Of a DNA stretch of 64,000 bases, positions 18,692-29,434 are shown piece after piece. The stretch comes from Phycisphaeraceae bacterium (GTDB taxonomy: Bacteria; Planctomycetota; Phycisphaerae; Phycisphaerales; UBA1924). Below the pieces are notes generated by a model. That model was not told the origin of the DNA. It made no database searches and was given only the letters and a program-made list of their open reading frames with translations. The stretch spans positions 372,001 through 436,000 of the forward strand of contig JAHBXI010000003.1 in assembly GCA_019636515.1 (NCBI GenBank), written 5' to 3'. A program made the translations under genes and the position numbers. Each line of letters opens with the position of its first letter. The stretch's first letter is position 1.

Positions 18692-21600
18692 ATGAGCGGA
18701 GGACTTCTCCAGCGGGCCGAGGCGATTTTCCTGTCGCTCGCCGAGATGCCCTCGGAGCGGTGGGATTCCGAACTCCATCTGCGCTGCGCCGGTGACCGTG
18801 AACTCCTCAAGGAAGTCCGTTCGCTGCTGGAATGCCACGTCGGAGATCGGACGTTCCTGGACGCCGACCGGCTCGCAAGCGTCCGCCCATTCGACGTGAC
18901 CCGAGCCCTGGAGGAGGAAGAACTCGTCCCCGGCTCACGGATCGGGGAGTTCGTGGTTCAGCGATTTCTGGGCCGCGGCGGGATGGGCAACGTCTACGTC
19001 GCCGAGCAGGCCAAGCCCCGCCGCACGGTCGCCCTCAAGGTCATCCGTCGTGGCTTCGCGTCCCCCGCGCTGATCCGCCGGTTCGAGCACGAGGCGGAGT
19101 TCCTGGGCCGCCTGCACCACCCGGGCATCGCTCAGATCCACGCCGCGGGCGCCGCGGCCGTCGCCTCGGCGGATGGGACGGCGGGCCATCCCCAGCCGTT
19201 CATCGCGATGGAACTGGTGAACGGCCCGACCCTGACCGAGTTCGTTCGTCTGCGCGGGCTGTCCCACGCCGCCCGCATGGAGATCATGGCCAAGGTGTGC
19301 GACGCGGTGCAGCACGCGCACCAGCGCGGGGTGATCCACCGCGACCTCAAGCCCCAGAACATCCTTGTGGACGAGGCGGGCCAGCCCAAGATCCTCGATT
19401 TCGGCGTTGCCCGCGCCGCCGATCCCGACGCCGACATGGTCACCCTTCACACGAGGGCCGGCCAGATTGTCGGGACGCTCCCGTACATGAGCCCCGAGCA
19501 GGTCGTCGGAGACGCCGACGAGGTGGATACCCGGAGCGATGTCTACACCCTGGGAGTCATCCTGTACCAGTTGCTTTCGGGGCGGCTGCCGATCGAGGTC
19601 TCCGGGCGTTCCATCGCCGAGGCCGCCCGCATCATCGCCGAGCAGACGCCCGCGCGGCTCGGCCTGCTCGACCGGTCGATGCGGGGGGATATCGAGACGA
19701 TCGCCGCGCGGGCCATCGAGAAGGACAAGTCCCGGCGGTACCAGTCGGCGGCCGAACTGGCCGACGACCTGCGGCGGTACATCGGCGGGAGCCCGATCGT
19801 GGCCCGGCAGGACTCGGCCCTGTACGTCATCCGCAAGCAGATCCGCCGTCACAAAGGCCCCGTCGCCACGGCCGCCGCCGTGTTGGTCGGCATCATGGTC
19901 TTCGCGCTCTACGCCACCGGGCAGGCCCGGAAATTCTCGGATCTCGCGTCGTCCGAAGAGCAGGCCCGGCGCCGTGCCGAGAGCGCCCGCGACGAGGCCG
20001 ACTCCCAGCGCGGCCGGGCCGACCAGGCCGCCTCCAGGCTCGCGCGGGAACTGACGGTCAACAACATCGAGAGAGGGCGGCTCATCGGCCGTTCGGGGAG
20101 CCTGGCCGGCGCCGAGGGCCTGCTCTGGCCCGAGCACCTCCGCGACCTGAATTCGAGGCACACGTTCTTTGCCCTCTGGGAACTCTACTCGCGTCACCGA
20201 AGCCTCGCGACGCTTGATGCCTGCGGGCGAAATACCCAGAAACTCCGCCTGAGCCACGACGGGGCGCTGGTCGGGGCGTGCGGGATTGATCCCCCGGTGA
20301 TCATCCACGACACGTCGACTCTCGAGACCGTCGCGACGTTCGGCGATCCGGGCATCGTGCATACCGCGCTGGCATTCTCGCCGCGAGGCGACCTGGCGAC
20401 CGGCAACGCCGCGGGGAAGATCGTGATCCGTGCGCCGGGGGACTGGAAGGAACGACTGGTCCTTGTTGAACAAGGTCAGCCGGTGACCGATGCCGCCTTC
20501 GATCGGTACGGGGATCATCTCGTGGCCGTGTTTTCCGACGGGTCGGTGGCGGTCTTCGACGTGCGCCCCGCTTCAACCGGGGAGCGTCGTCTCGCGTCGA
20601 GGGCGGACCTGTCGGCCAGGGTCGCGGTGTGCAGCCCGGCGGAGGACCTGGTCGTGGTCGGCGCGACCGATGCGAGGCTTCGCGTCCTGACGCTCGACGG
20701 TCTGGACGACGTCCGCGACATTGCGAACCCCGATGACAACACGCCGCGACTGGGGATCTCCGCGGATGGCACGATGGTGGCGGCGGGCGGCGCGTCTCGG
20801 CTTACCCGTGTGTGGGAACTTTCGTCGGGGGAACTTCTCGCCACGCTGCGGGCGCCGAACGGATCCGTGCAGGGCGTGGCGTTTACCCCGGACGGATCGC
20901 GGGTGGTGACGGTCGGGTGGTGGAACCTGCACGTGTGGGAACTCGGCAAGCAGCATCCGCTCCAGACGTTCACGGGGTTTCGAATGTCGGGCGGCGACCT
21001 GGCGGTCACTCCCGACGGGTCGGCGGTCTGGGGGAACTTCGGCACGACGATCAAGGCGTGGGAACTCGATCCGGACGCGGGCCGGATCCGCATCCCCGCG
21101 GAGGGATCGCGCACGCTCGCCGTCTTTGCCCCCGATGCAGGGCTGGTCACCGCCGAGGGGGATGGCCGGGTTTCCATACTCCAGGACGGCACCTGGGAGA
21201 CTTCCGTGACGCTGGGCAAGCACGCCCGCCGTGTCCGGGCCGTGGCGATCAGCCCCACCGAGCCCCTGGCCGCCTCGGCGTCGGTCGATGGCGTGGTCGT
21301 TCTGTGGAATCTCGCCCAGCGCCGGGAGGTGGCGCGCTGGCCGGGTCATCGGATGATTACCAACGACGGGTTGCGGTTTGATCCGACGGGGCGTCGGCTG
21401 GTTGTTCCATCCGGTGACAACACGTTCAAGGTCCTTTCGATCCCCGACGGCGAAGTCCTGGCCACGCTCCCCTCCGACCGGCACGAGGTTCTCTCGGCCG
21501 CGTTCAGCCCCGACGGTGGGCGAATCGCCACGACGACGCGCCGAGGTCCGATCCGCATCCACGACGCGCAGACCGGCGAGCCGATTCTCGAGTGCGAGTC

Positions 21601-22159
21601 TCCCGGCGGGACGCCCTGGGCGGTGACTTTCTCTCCCGACGGGGAGCGCGTCCTGTGCGGGACGTGGACCAGAACGATCGATATTTTCAACGCCCGGACC
21701 GGCCGCCTCGAACGCCGACTCGATGGTCACAGCGGCCTGGTGACCGACCTGGCGTTCCGACCAAACGAGCCCACGATCCTGGCTTCCTCGGGGGCCGATG
21801 GCCAGGTCATGCTCTGGGACCTTTCCGTGGCGATCGATACCCCGGTCCTGACGCTCGACGGCTTCTCCGGGTGGGAGGTCTGGGCGCTGGACTTTGACCC
21901 GCGCGGACGCCGGCTTCTGGCGACCGATTCGATGGGACTTTCGATCATCTGGGACCTGAGGTACTTCAACCGCCACATCGGCGGCAACATGGCCTCGTGG
22001 ATTGATCAGAACCGATCGAGTCTGGGGGAGTGGTTCGACGAGAACGCCGCGCTTGAGCAGCGTCGGTTGCTGCTGGGGCGCGGGGTTCGTTCGGCGGTCA
22101 CCGAGCCATCGCCACCGGCGCACTTGGGAGGTGACGCGGGCATCTCGCCGCCCCGCTGA
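18692..22159 (+). CDS. Ser/Thr protein kinase with C-terminal WD40 repeats
   Basis: A 1155-residue Hanks-type kinase. A short helical N-terminal domain (residues 1-85) precedes the kinase: glycine loop LGRGGMGNVYVAEQ near 93, the VALKVI lysine near 115, catalytic HRDLKPQNIL near 216, and DFGVARA near 236. A single membrane helix (AAAVLVGIMVFALYATG, about 390-410) is followed by a basic coiled coil. The rest, about residues 500-1130, is a string of WD40-type repeats (LAFSPRGDLATG, AFSPDGGRIATT, VTFSPDGERVLCG). The topology places the kinase inside and the propellers outside the membrane. This architecture is typical of planctomycetes. Substrates are unknown, and its place behind frr is not informative. 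Confidence 0.92.
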   Translation: MSGGLLQRAEAIFLSLAEMPSERWDSELHLRCAGDRELLKEVRSLLECHVGDRTFLDADRLASVRPFDVTRALEEEELVPGSRIGEFVVQRFLGRGGMGNVYVAEQAKPRRTVALKVIRRGFASPALIRRFEHEAEFLGRLHHPGIAQIHAAGAAAVASADGTAGHPQPFIAMELVNGPTLTEFVRLRGLSHAARMEIMAKVCDAVQHAHQRGVIHRDLKPQNILVDEAGQPKILDFGVARAADPDADMVTLHTRAGQIVGTLPYMSPEQVVGDADEVDTRSDVYTLGVILYQLLSGRLPIEVSGRSIAEAARIIAEQTPARLGLLDRSMRGDIETIAARAIEKDKSRRYQSAAELADDLRRYIGGSPIVARQDSALYVIRKQIRRHKGPVATAAAVLVGIMVFALYATGQARKFSDLASSEEQARRRAESARDEADSQRGRADQAASRLARELTVNNIERGRLIGRSGSLAGAEGLLWPEHLRDLNSRHTFFALWELYSRHRSLATLDACGRNTQKLRLSHDGALVGACGIDPPVIIHDTSTLETVATFGDPGIVHTALAFSPRGDLATGNAAGKIVIRAPGDWKERLVLVEQGQPVTDAAFDRYGDHLVAVFSDGSVAVFDVRPASTGERRLASRADLSARVAVCSPAEDLVVVGATDARLRVLTLDGLDDVRDIANPDDNTPRLGISADGTMVAAGGASRLTRVWELSSGELLATLRAPNGSVQGVAFTPDGSRVVTVGWWNLHVWELGKQHPLQTFTGFRMSGGDLAVTPDGSAVWGNFGTTIKAWELDPDAGRIRIPAEGSRTLAVFAPDAGLVTAEGDGRVSILQDGTWETSVTLGKHARRVRAVAISPTEPLAASASVDGVVVLWNLAQRREVARWPGHRMITNDGLRFDPTGRRLVVPSGDNTFKVLSIPDGEVLATLPSDRHEVLSAAFSPDGGRIATTTRRGPIRIHDAQTGEPILECESPGGTPWAVTFSPDGERVLCGTWTRTIDIFNARTGRLERRLDGHSGLVTDLAFRPNEPTILASSGADGQVMLWDLSVAIDTPVLTLDGFSGWEVWALDFDPRGRRLLATDSMGLSIIWDLRYFNRHIGGNMASWIDQNRSSLGEWFDENAALEQRRLLLGRGVRSAVTEPSPPAHLGGDAGISPPR

Positions 22160-22182
22160 TCCGGCTCGAAACCGCGAGTGGC

Positions 22183-24675
<2,493 letters not shown>

Positions 24676-24738
24676 CGGGGTTGGAACACGCCGCGGCGCA
24701 ACGCCCGCGTGAGGCAAAGACTTCCGAAATCGCCGCTC

Positions 24739-26562
24739 TTACGGTGATTCCTGCGAGTTTCTCTGCTGCTTGAGCCAACTGTAGACGCGGCCAATGAGGA
24801 ACCGAGTTTCAAAGAGTTCGTCCGGAACATCGGACGGGTCTTCGACCAATCGGCGCATCGCGTCGGTGTGCCTGGGAAGCCACGAAAAGGTCATCGGCGT
24901 GACGCATCGGGAGAAGAACCGGGTGATGGCGTGCAATTCCGGTGGGAACTCGTCGGTGTCCGACTCGACCAGCAGCAGCCCCACGCCGTTGTACGCGAGT
25001 TGCTCATAGGCGAAGGCATCGCGTATTGATTCGATCTCGTGCCTGCCGATCACCACCTCGGACTGCTTCCAAAGAACGAAGACGGCGATATTCGCCGTGG
25101 TGAGGTTGAACACCCGCCGCCATTCCGCCGCCTTGCCGCCGCCGCTCGCGACTTCGTCCTCACGAAGCGAGTTGGAGGGTGTGTACCCGCTGTCCTTGGC
25201 GATGGCATTGAGCACGTTGCGAACGATGGTGCAACGCTGGGCGGCGAAGTCGTAGGGAACACACGTTACAAGCGAGATGGGCTTCCCCGGCGGCGCCCCC
25301 GTCTGGGCGTTGAAGGCCTTGATGGCGGCGCCTTTGGCGTCATCGTCATCGGGTTTTGCCCGGTCGTTGGCGCTTGCCTGCCGCCGCTGCTCATCCTCCC
25401 ACTGGTCGGCGAGTTGGCGCACCAGGTCGTCGACGAAGCGGCCCGTGTTGTCTCCCCGTCGAACGGTGAACTTGCCGATCTGCCGCAGGAGTTCTTCTTT
25501 TGGAAGTTGCGGGTACAGCGTGTCGGCGTAGGAGCGGGCTTGGCGCGACCGAATACGGCGGAACGCACTCCGATTTCGGATGTCCGCGAGCGAACGATCC
25601 GTCAGCGGTGGTTTCCCTGGCATGGCCTCGCAGACGACGGCCAGTTCTCCCGAGGTCGCGTCAAGGCGAGCCAGAAGGCCGGCGAGGATGCTGTACGCCT
25701 CGGAACTTAGCCGAGAAGTCACCTGAACGGCCACGTTTGGTTGATCGGCGTGGCGTGTCAGAAGTCGCCGCGCACCTTTCAAGGGAAACATGAGTCGGAT
25801 GGCTTTCGAGTCGAGGTCCGCCAGCGCGCAGGCGAGCGAGAAATCAAACTGGGAACGGATCTGCCGCGCGGTCTCTTCTGAAAATCGAGCCCTCAGGCGG
25901 GTGTGGAACCACTCCCGGGCCTCCCGCCTCCAGTCCTCGTCCGTTTCCACCAAACCGTGCCGAATCTCGGCTTGACCTAGGTGCAACGCCACGGCGCCGG
26001 CGGGAAGCGGCGCGAGTCGCAGTTCCACGGGCTTTGGTTCTCGGGTTCCATGGCCGGCGGGCGCCTGGTTGAGGCGAGCGACCATCGAATCGAGCCGCTC
26101 CTTGGATGGCTTTCCCAGCAGCACCTGGCAGTACAGTGACGACTTGTGGTGACGCAGAAGCGGGTCCTTGCACTCTCGCATCGGAACCGTGAAACTCTCG
26201 GCGATCAACACGTTCACGTGCTTGTCGTCCGCATTGATCGTTGCGATTTCCTCCAGGAGGCGGTTGAGAAGCCCGGGGCCGTCCGGGCCGCACGACTCGA
26301 TGAGGTAGGTCGTCTCCCATTCTCGCGGATCGAGGACCGACACAAGAAGGTCGGGAGGACGGAGCAGCAATTCTGGATGCTCGCCTGTTCTCTCTTGGAC
26401 GTTGGCGGCACCCAACTCGAACGGCGATTCACTCCCGCTTTCGACCAGCGCGATGTGGACGGAGGTTCCGGTCTTGAGTCCCAGCGGCGCGCGGCAATGC
26501 CACGGCAACGGGATCAGACGAGGTTGCACGGGAAGTTGAAAGAGATCCCCCGAGACGGGCAT
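24739..26562 (-). CDS. 607-residue protein of unknown function, partner of HicB-like gene
   Basis: The start at 26562 (MPVSGDLFQLPVQPRL) lies 20 nt after the HicB-like gene, so the two are probably cotranscribed. A longer frame from 26727 would overlap that gene. I do not recognise the family. By eye the N-terminus (IPLPWHCRAPLGLKTG) resembles an AbrB/SpoVT strand-loop. Residues about 80-125 (YLIESCGPDGPGLLNRLLEE) resemble an ACT domain, with a second weaker ACT-like stretch near 290. The last about 170 residues (SLVTCVPYDFAAQRCTIVRN ... ANIAVFVLWKQ ... AFAYEQLAYNGVGLLLVES) look like an alpha/beta flavodoxin- or TIR-like fold. These are resemblances, not identifications. No membrane segment or signal peptide; presumably cytoplasmic. 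Confidence 0.72.
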   Translation of the reverse strand: MPVSGDLFQLPVQPRLIPLPWHCRAPLGLKTGTSVHIALVESGSESPFELGAANVQERTGEHPELLLRPPDLLVSVLDPREWETTYLIESCGPDGPGLLNRLLEEIATINADDKHVNVLIAESFTVPMRECKDPLLRHHKSSLYCQVLLGKPSKERLDSMVARLNQAPAGHGTREPKPVELRLAPLPAGAVALHLGQAEIRHGLVETDEDWRREAREWFHTRLRARFSEETARQIRSQFDFSLACALADLDSKAIRLMFPLKGARRLLTRHADQPNVAVQVTSRLSSEAYSILAGLLARLDATSGELAVVCEAMPGKPPLTDRSLADIRNRSAFRRIRSRQARSYADTLYPQLPKEELLRQIGKFTVRRGDNTGRFVDDLVRQLADQWEDEQRRQASANDRAKPDDDDAKGAAIKAFNAQTGAPPGKPISLVTCVPYDFAAQRCTIVRNVLNAIAKDSGYTPSNSLREDEVASGGGKAAEWRRVFNLTTANIAVFVLWKQSEVVIGRHEIESIRDAFAYEQLAYNGVGLLLVESDTDEFPPELHAITRFFSRCVTPMTFSWLPRHTDAMRRLVEDPSDVPDELFETRFLIGRVYSWLKQQRNSQESP

Positions 26563-26582
26563 GGGCGGAGCATACCGCGGCT

Positions 26583-27116
26583 TCAACTGGGCGTCGAGAC
26601 GTCCTCGTCGGACTCGACGTCGGCCGCTTTGGACTTTCGGTCGGCGGCAAGCCGTGAAGCGATGGATTGCAGTTTTGGCCGCAAAGACTCCTTCGTCATG
26701 GCGGGCACGATCGGGGCGTGCAGGCACTGGTGCAGCATGAACTGCCGCAGCGACATGTTCGCCGACGCCGCCCGGCGGGCGATGGCCGCCTTCTCCTTGA
26801 CCGTAATCCGATGATTGAACTGGACATGCGCCTGCGTGGCATCAAGACGCATGGCCCGTTCCGGGGAAGCCGTCTGGTATTCCCTGGCGACCAGCAGGCA
26901 ACCCAGCCGCCGAGCCTCATCCTCGGTCTTCCCGTACGCGGCGAAGCCGGGCAGGTCGTCGGTCGTCGCGACGTACGCATCGCTCCCGTTTGACTCTGGA
27001 TGTGGGAACTCGTTGGCGATCACGGTCCAATCGAGCAACGAGGCTACCTGCACGAGGTCAGCCAGATCGGCCGAGTCGTTCCGACCCTCAATCGCGGTTC
27101 TTTCCCTGTTCGCCAT
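26583..27116 (-). CDS. HicB-like antitoxin/RHH regulator, no HicA partner seen
   Basis: A 177-residue protein. The start at 27116 has GGGAGG 5 nt upstream; a longer frame to 27269 crosses the AT-rich control region and is rejected. Residues about 45-75 carry the HicB core (YVATTDDLPGFAAYGKTEDEA), the degenerate RNase-H-like fold of HicB antitoxins. Residues about 95-130 (VQFNHRITVKEKAAIARRAA then MSLRQFMLHQCL) match a ribbon-helix-helix DNA-binding domain. HicB normally neutralises the small mRNase HicA and represses its own operon; no HicA-size gene with its dsRNA-binding motif flanks it. The next gene encodes a 607-residue protein instead. Expected to bind the palindromes upstream. Confidence 0.82.
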   Translation of the reverse strand: MANRERTAIEGRNDSADLADLVQVASLLDWTVIANEFPHPESNGSDAYVATTDDLPGFAAYGKTEDEARRLGCLLVAREYQTASPERAMRLDATQAHVQFNHRITVKEKAAIARRAASANMSLRQFMLHQCLHAPIVPAMTKESLRPKLQSIASRLAADRKSKAADVESDEDVSTPS

Positions 27117-27194
27117 GGCAGCCTCCCATTTCGCTTGCCTCGACGTCCACCACGGGTCGAGGCAGAGCCGTTTATCATCGGCACCACACACGAG

Positions 27195-27228
27195 ACTAGC
27201 ATAGCCTAGTTGGAATCTAGAGTCTAGA
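27195..27228 (-). promoter_or_regulatory. candidate operator: four CTAG sites upstream of HicB-like gene
   Basis: An inverted repeat ACTAG-CATAGC-CTAGT (27195-27210) is followed by two TCTAGA hexamers separated by one base (27216-27228). CTAG begins at 27196, 27206, 27217 and 27224, spaced 10, 11 and 7 nt. CTAG is rare in bacteria and especially odd in this GC-rich DNA. The stretch lies 79-112 nt upstream of the HicB-like start, a fitting place for binding by its ribbon-helix-helix domain. Confidence 0.55.
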
Positions 27229-27287
27229 AACGCGAGAACCGACAGGTTTTTCACAACAAGACAGCACAATTGGCATGTTATCGGACA

Positions 27288-27662
27288 CTAATGAACGAAG
27301 TTTGTCAACGCGGGGTCATTGGGAGGTCCGTTGCTCCACGCATCAACGTGCCGGCGCACCGCTTCGTAGCGGATACTGGTGGGCGGGTATGGGAACCCGA
27401 TCTTTACCAGCGGCTGGAGGCGTCGAGACTCTCGGTCGGCGTACGTGACGCACGATGGCGAGTCCGAGGTCTTCTCGGGGTCGAAGCCCATTTCTTCCAT
27501 GACGGTGTCGAGCGCCGAGCGTCCGGCGTGTGCGGGTGAATGAGAGAGCAAGCCACCCGGGCACGGGACGGTGAGCGCTGGTCTTCCGACGCGAGCCAGT
27601 GTGCTGTTCTGCGGGTTGTTCTTGTCTTCCCGGTAGACCCAATGATCATCGAAGAACGGCAT
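27288..27662 (-). CDS. 124-residue hypothetical protein upstream of HicB-like gene
   Basis: The ATG at 27662 has AAGGGGG about 8 nt upstream. The protein begins MPFFDDHWVYREDKNNPQNS and its composition (varied, not dominated by Arg/Pro) reads as a real protein, unlike the opposite-strand frame at 27270-27539. It contains VPCPGGLLSH and SPSCVTYADRES. No signal peptide, membrane segment or known motif is seen. It ends 171 nt before the HicB-like gene on the same strand, with the CTAG-rich control region in between, so it may be a separate unit. Function unknown. Confidence 0.55.
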   Translation of the reverse strand: MPFFDDHWVYREDKNNPQNSTLARVGRPALTVPCPGGLLSHSPAHAGRSALDTVMEEMGFDPEKTSDSPSCVTYADRESRRLQPLVKIGFPYPPTSIRYEAVRRHVDAWSNGPPNDPALTNFVH

Positions 27663-27765
27663 CCGCGCGACCCCCTTCTCTCCCGCCCGGCATCGGAGCG
27701 GATGGTGAGGCTACGCGTTCGGTGGGGTTTCTGCAAGCACGCGTGCGGGTACGGCGGCGTCCGCG

Positions 27766-27810
27766 GCCGGGGTGAATGGGGCCGGGGTGAATGGGGCCGT
27801 GGTGAACGGC
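27766..27810. repeat. 15-nt tandem repeat, 3 copies
   Basis: Two perfect GCCGGGGTGAATGGG units followed by GCCGTGGTGAACGGC, in the noncoding gap after the amidase gene (27663-27830). Nothing else is recognised in the gap. Confidence 0.75.
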
Positions 27811-27830
27811 GCCGGAGTAGTCGCCGATGG

Positions 27831-28604
27831 TCAGGCTCGGGCGAGCATGCCGCGGGAGCGGGTCTGATCCATGTACCGCTGGAGGTTTCGTCCCGGGCAG
27901 GCGGACTTTCCAATCTCCATGTGGGTATGGACCCTGCTGACCGGGATGTTGTACCGCCTCATCTGGACGGCGACGAACGAGTCGAGCGAGGAGAGCGCCG
28001 CCGAGGTTGGCGCCTGGTTCTGGAAGTTTCCCAGGAGCATGACGCCCAGGTTGTGCTCGTTGTTGCCGGCGACGTGCGCGCCCTGCAGGGCGGTGGTTCG
28101 GCCCTCCCAGACACGGCCGGCCGGGTCGATGATGTAGTGGTACCCGATGTCGGCAAACGGTTCTCCGCGGCGGTTCATGTGCTCGTGGCGTATGCCGTTG
28201 AGCATCTTGGCGACGTCGGCCTGGGAGCGGAGCGAATCGTTGGGGATGGCGCTGTGGTGGACCGTGAGGCGGTTGATGCCGTTCATCGGCTGGGCGCGGC
28301 TGATGACCGGGGGGGAACGGTTCCACGCCGCCCGCGGCACAAAGCCGCCGGTCTCGGACATCGACGCCGGGGATTGGATGGGGCGCGGGGCCGGTCCGGC
28401 GGGGGGTGGCGTGGAGACGGCGACCGGCTCGTTGCCTGGAAAAACAGGCCCGGGGACGAAGGCCGAACGCGAACGTGCCCCGGAACTCTGGCACCCCAAT
28501 AGAACAACTCCGAAGGTCGCGCCCAGGCTTCCCAGGAACCAGTCTCGACGGCTGATGGGGTCTTGACTCACGCTAGCCACCACAATCGACAGGATCCGGG
28601 GCAT
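27831..28604 (-). CDS. N-acetylmuramoyl-L-alanine amidase lipoprotein (PGRP/amidase_2 type)
   Basis: A 257-residue zinc amidase that cuts the MurNAc-L-Ala bond of peptidoglycan. The N-terminus carries a twin-arginine motif (SRRDWFLG) followed by a hydrophobic stretch and the lipobox LLGC, so it is probably a Tat-exported lipoprotein. The catalytic domain has TVHHSA (zinc His), DIGYHYIIDPAGRVWEGR, and the closing HTHMEIGKSACPG with the second His and the Cys ligand. The start is uncertain: ATG at 28604 is used, but several GTG codons just before the twin-arginine motif are possible. Divergent from the TetR-type gene. Confidence 0.9.
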   Translation of the reverse strand: MPRILSIVVASVSQDPISRRDWFLGSLGATFGVVLLGCQSSGARSRSAFVPGPVFPGNEPVAVSTPPPAGPAPRPIQSPASMSETGGFVPRAAWNRSPPVISRAQPMNGINRLTVHHSAIPNDSLRSQADVAKMLNGIRHEHMNRRGEPFADIGYHYIIDPAGRVWEGRTTALQGAHVAGNNEHNLGVMLLGNFQNQAPTSAALSSLDSFVAVQMRRYNIPVSRVHTHMEIGKSACPGRNLQRYMDQTRSRGMLARA

Positions 28605-28694
28605 GACTGCAACAAGGGCGATGGGGAGTACCCATCGGGGAGGTGACTGTATATCCACCGTGCCCGGGTGTCTGAAAAATGGTGGGCCTGGTTC

Positions 28695-28723
28695 TTGACC
28701 TGGTGTTCAAACGTGCGTATGAA
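28695..28723 (+). promoter_or_regulatory. sigma70-type promoter of the exporter operon
   Basis: TTGACC (28695-28700) and TATGAA (28718-28723) are separated by exactly 17 nt. The start codon of the TetR-type gene is 27 nt past the -10 box. The -10 box is inside the palindromic operator. Confidence 0.7.
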
Positions 28724-28738
28724 ACATGTGTTTGATAC
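28717..28738. promoter_or_regulatory. palindromic operator for the TetR-type regulator
   Basis: Arms GTATGAAACA and TGTTTGATAC (9 of 10 positions symmetric) flank a 2-nt centre. It covers the -10 box and ends 12 nt before the regulator's ATG, the usual arrangement for an autorepressing TetR protein. Confidence 0.7.
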
Positions 28739-28750
28739 TCGACACGCCGC

Positions 28751-29434
28751 ATGAACCACCCCATCGACATGCCGCTTGGGACCAAAGACCGCCTGATCGA
28801 GGCGGCCGGTGAGGTATTCGCGGAGAAGGGTTTCCGGGATGCGAAGGTGAGGGATATCTGCGCGCGGGCGGGGGCCAACCTGGCCTCGGTGAACTACCAC
28901 TTCCGCGACAAGGAATCGCTGTACGCCGCGGTCTTCGAGCACGCCCGGCGTTACGAGCAGGAGCACTACCCGCTTGAGTCGTTCGGGACGCACGGCGCGC
29001 CGCGCGACCTCCTGGCGGCCTTCATTCGCCGGTTCTGCCTGCGTCTGTTCGACGCCGGGCGACCGAACTGGCACGTCAAACTGATGTCGCGGGAGATGCT
29101 CGAACCCACGGGCGAACTCGACACGACCGTGGAGCGGGACATCCGTCCCACGTTCGAGCGTCTGTGCGTGATCGTCTCGGGGATGACGGGCCTGCCGCCC
29201 GACCACGACGTGACGCGGATGTGCTCGGCGAGCGTGATCGGCCAGTGCCTTCACTACCACCACTGCGGGGAGGTCTCGCGCCGGTTGTGCCGGGAGTGGC
29301 AGGAGGCCGATTCGTTCATCGGGGACGTGGCCCGCCACGTGACCTGGTTCAGCACGCGGGCGCTGGAGGGCGTCCGGTCGGACGTCGAGGCGGGACGTCT
29401 CCCGGCGTCCGGCGAGGGAGAAGCCCGGCCATGA
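28751..29434 (+). CDS. TetR-family regulator, CecR/YbiH-like
   Basis: A 227-residue repressor. The N-terminal helix-turn-helix is textbook TetR: RLIEAAGEVFAEKGFRDAKVRDICARAG, then ANLASVNYHFRDKESLY. The C-terminal ligand domain (HYPLESFGTHG, FIRRFCLRLFDAGRPNWHVKLMSREMLEPT) resembles the CecR/YbiH subfamily, whose genes in enterobacteria precede the ybhGFSR exporter. Here too an exporter follows: the stop codon overlaps the next ATG as ATGA. It most likely represses its own operon through the palindrome at 28717-28738 and is released by an unknown small molecule exported by the system. Confidence 0.92.
   Translation: MNHPIDMPLGTKDRLIEAAGEVFAEKGFRDAKVRDICARAGANLASVNYHFRDKESLYAAVFEHARRYEQEHYPLESFGTHGAPRDLLAAFIRRFCLRLFDAGRPNWHVKLMSREMLEPTGELDTTVERDIRPTFERLCVIVSGMTGLPPDHDVTRMCSASVIGQCLHYHHCGEVSRRLCREWQEADSFIGDVARHVTWFSTRALEGVRSDVEAGRLPASGEGEARP

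Noticed and set aside
24739-26562. Argonaute/PIWI-type defence protein
   Set aside because: No MID/PIWI motif or DEDX-like acid set could be found by eye; only a general alpha/beta C-terminus is visible.
27270-27539. 89-residue plus-strand open frame
   Set aside because: No ribosome site, and it overlaps the better-supported 124-residue minus-strand gene and the control region.
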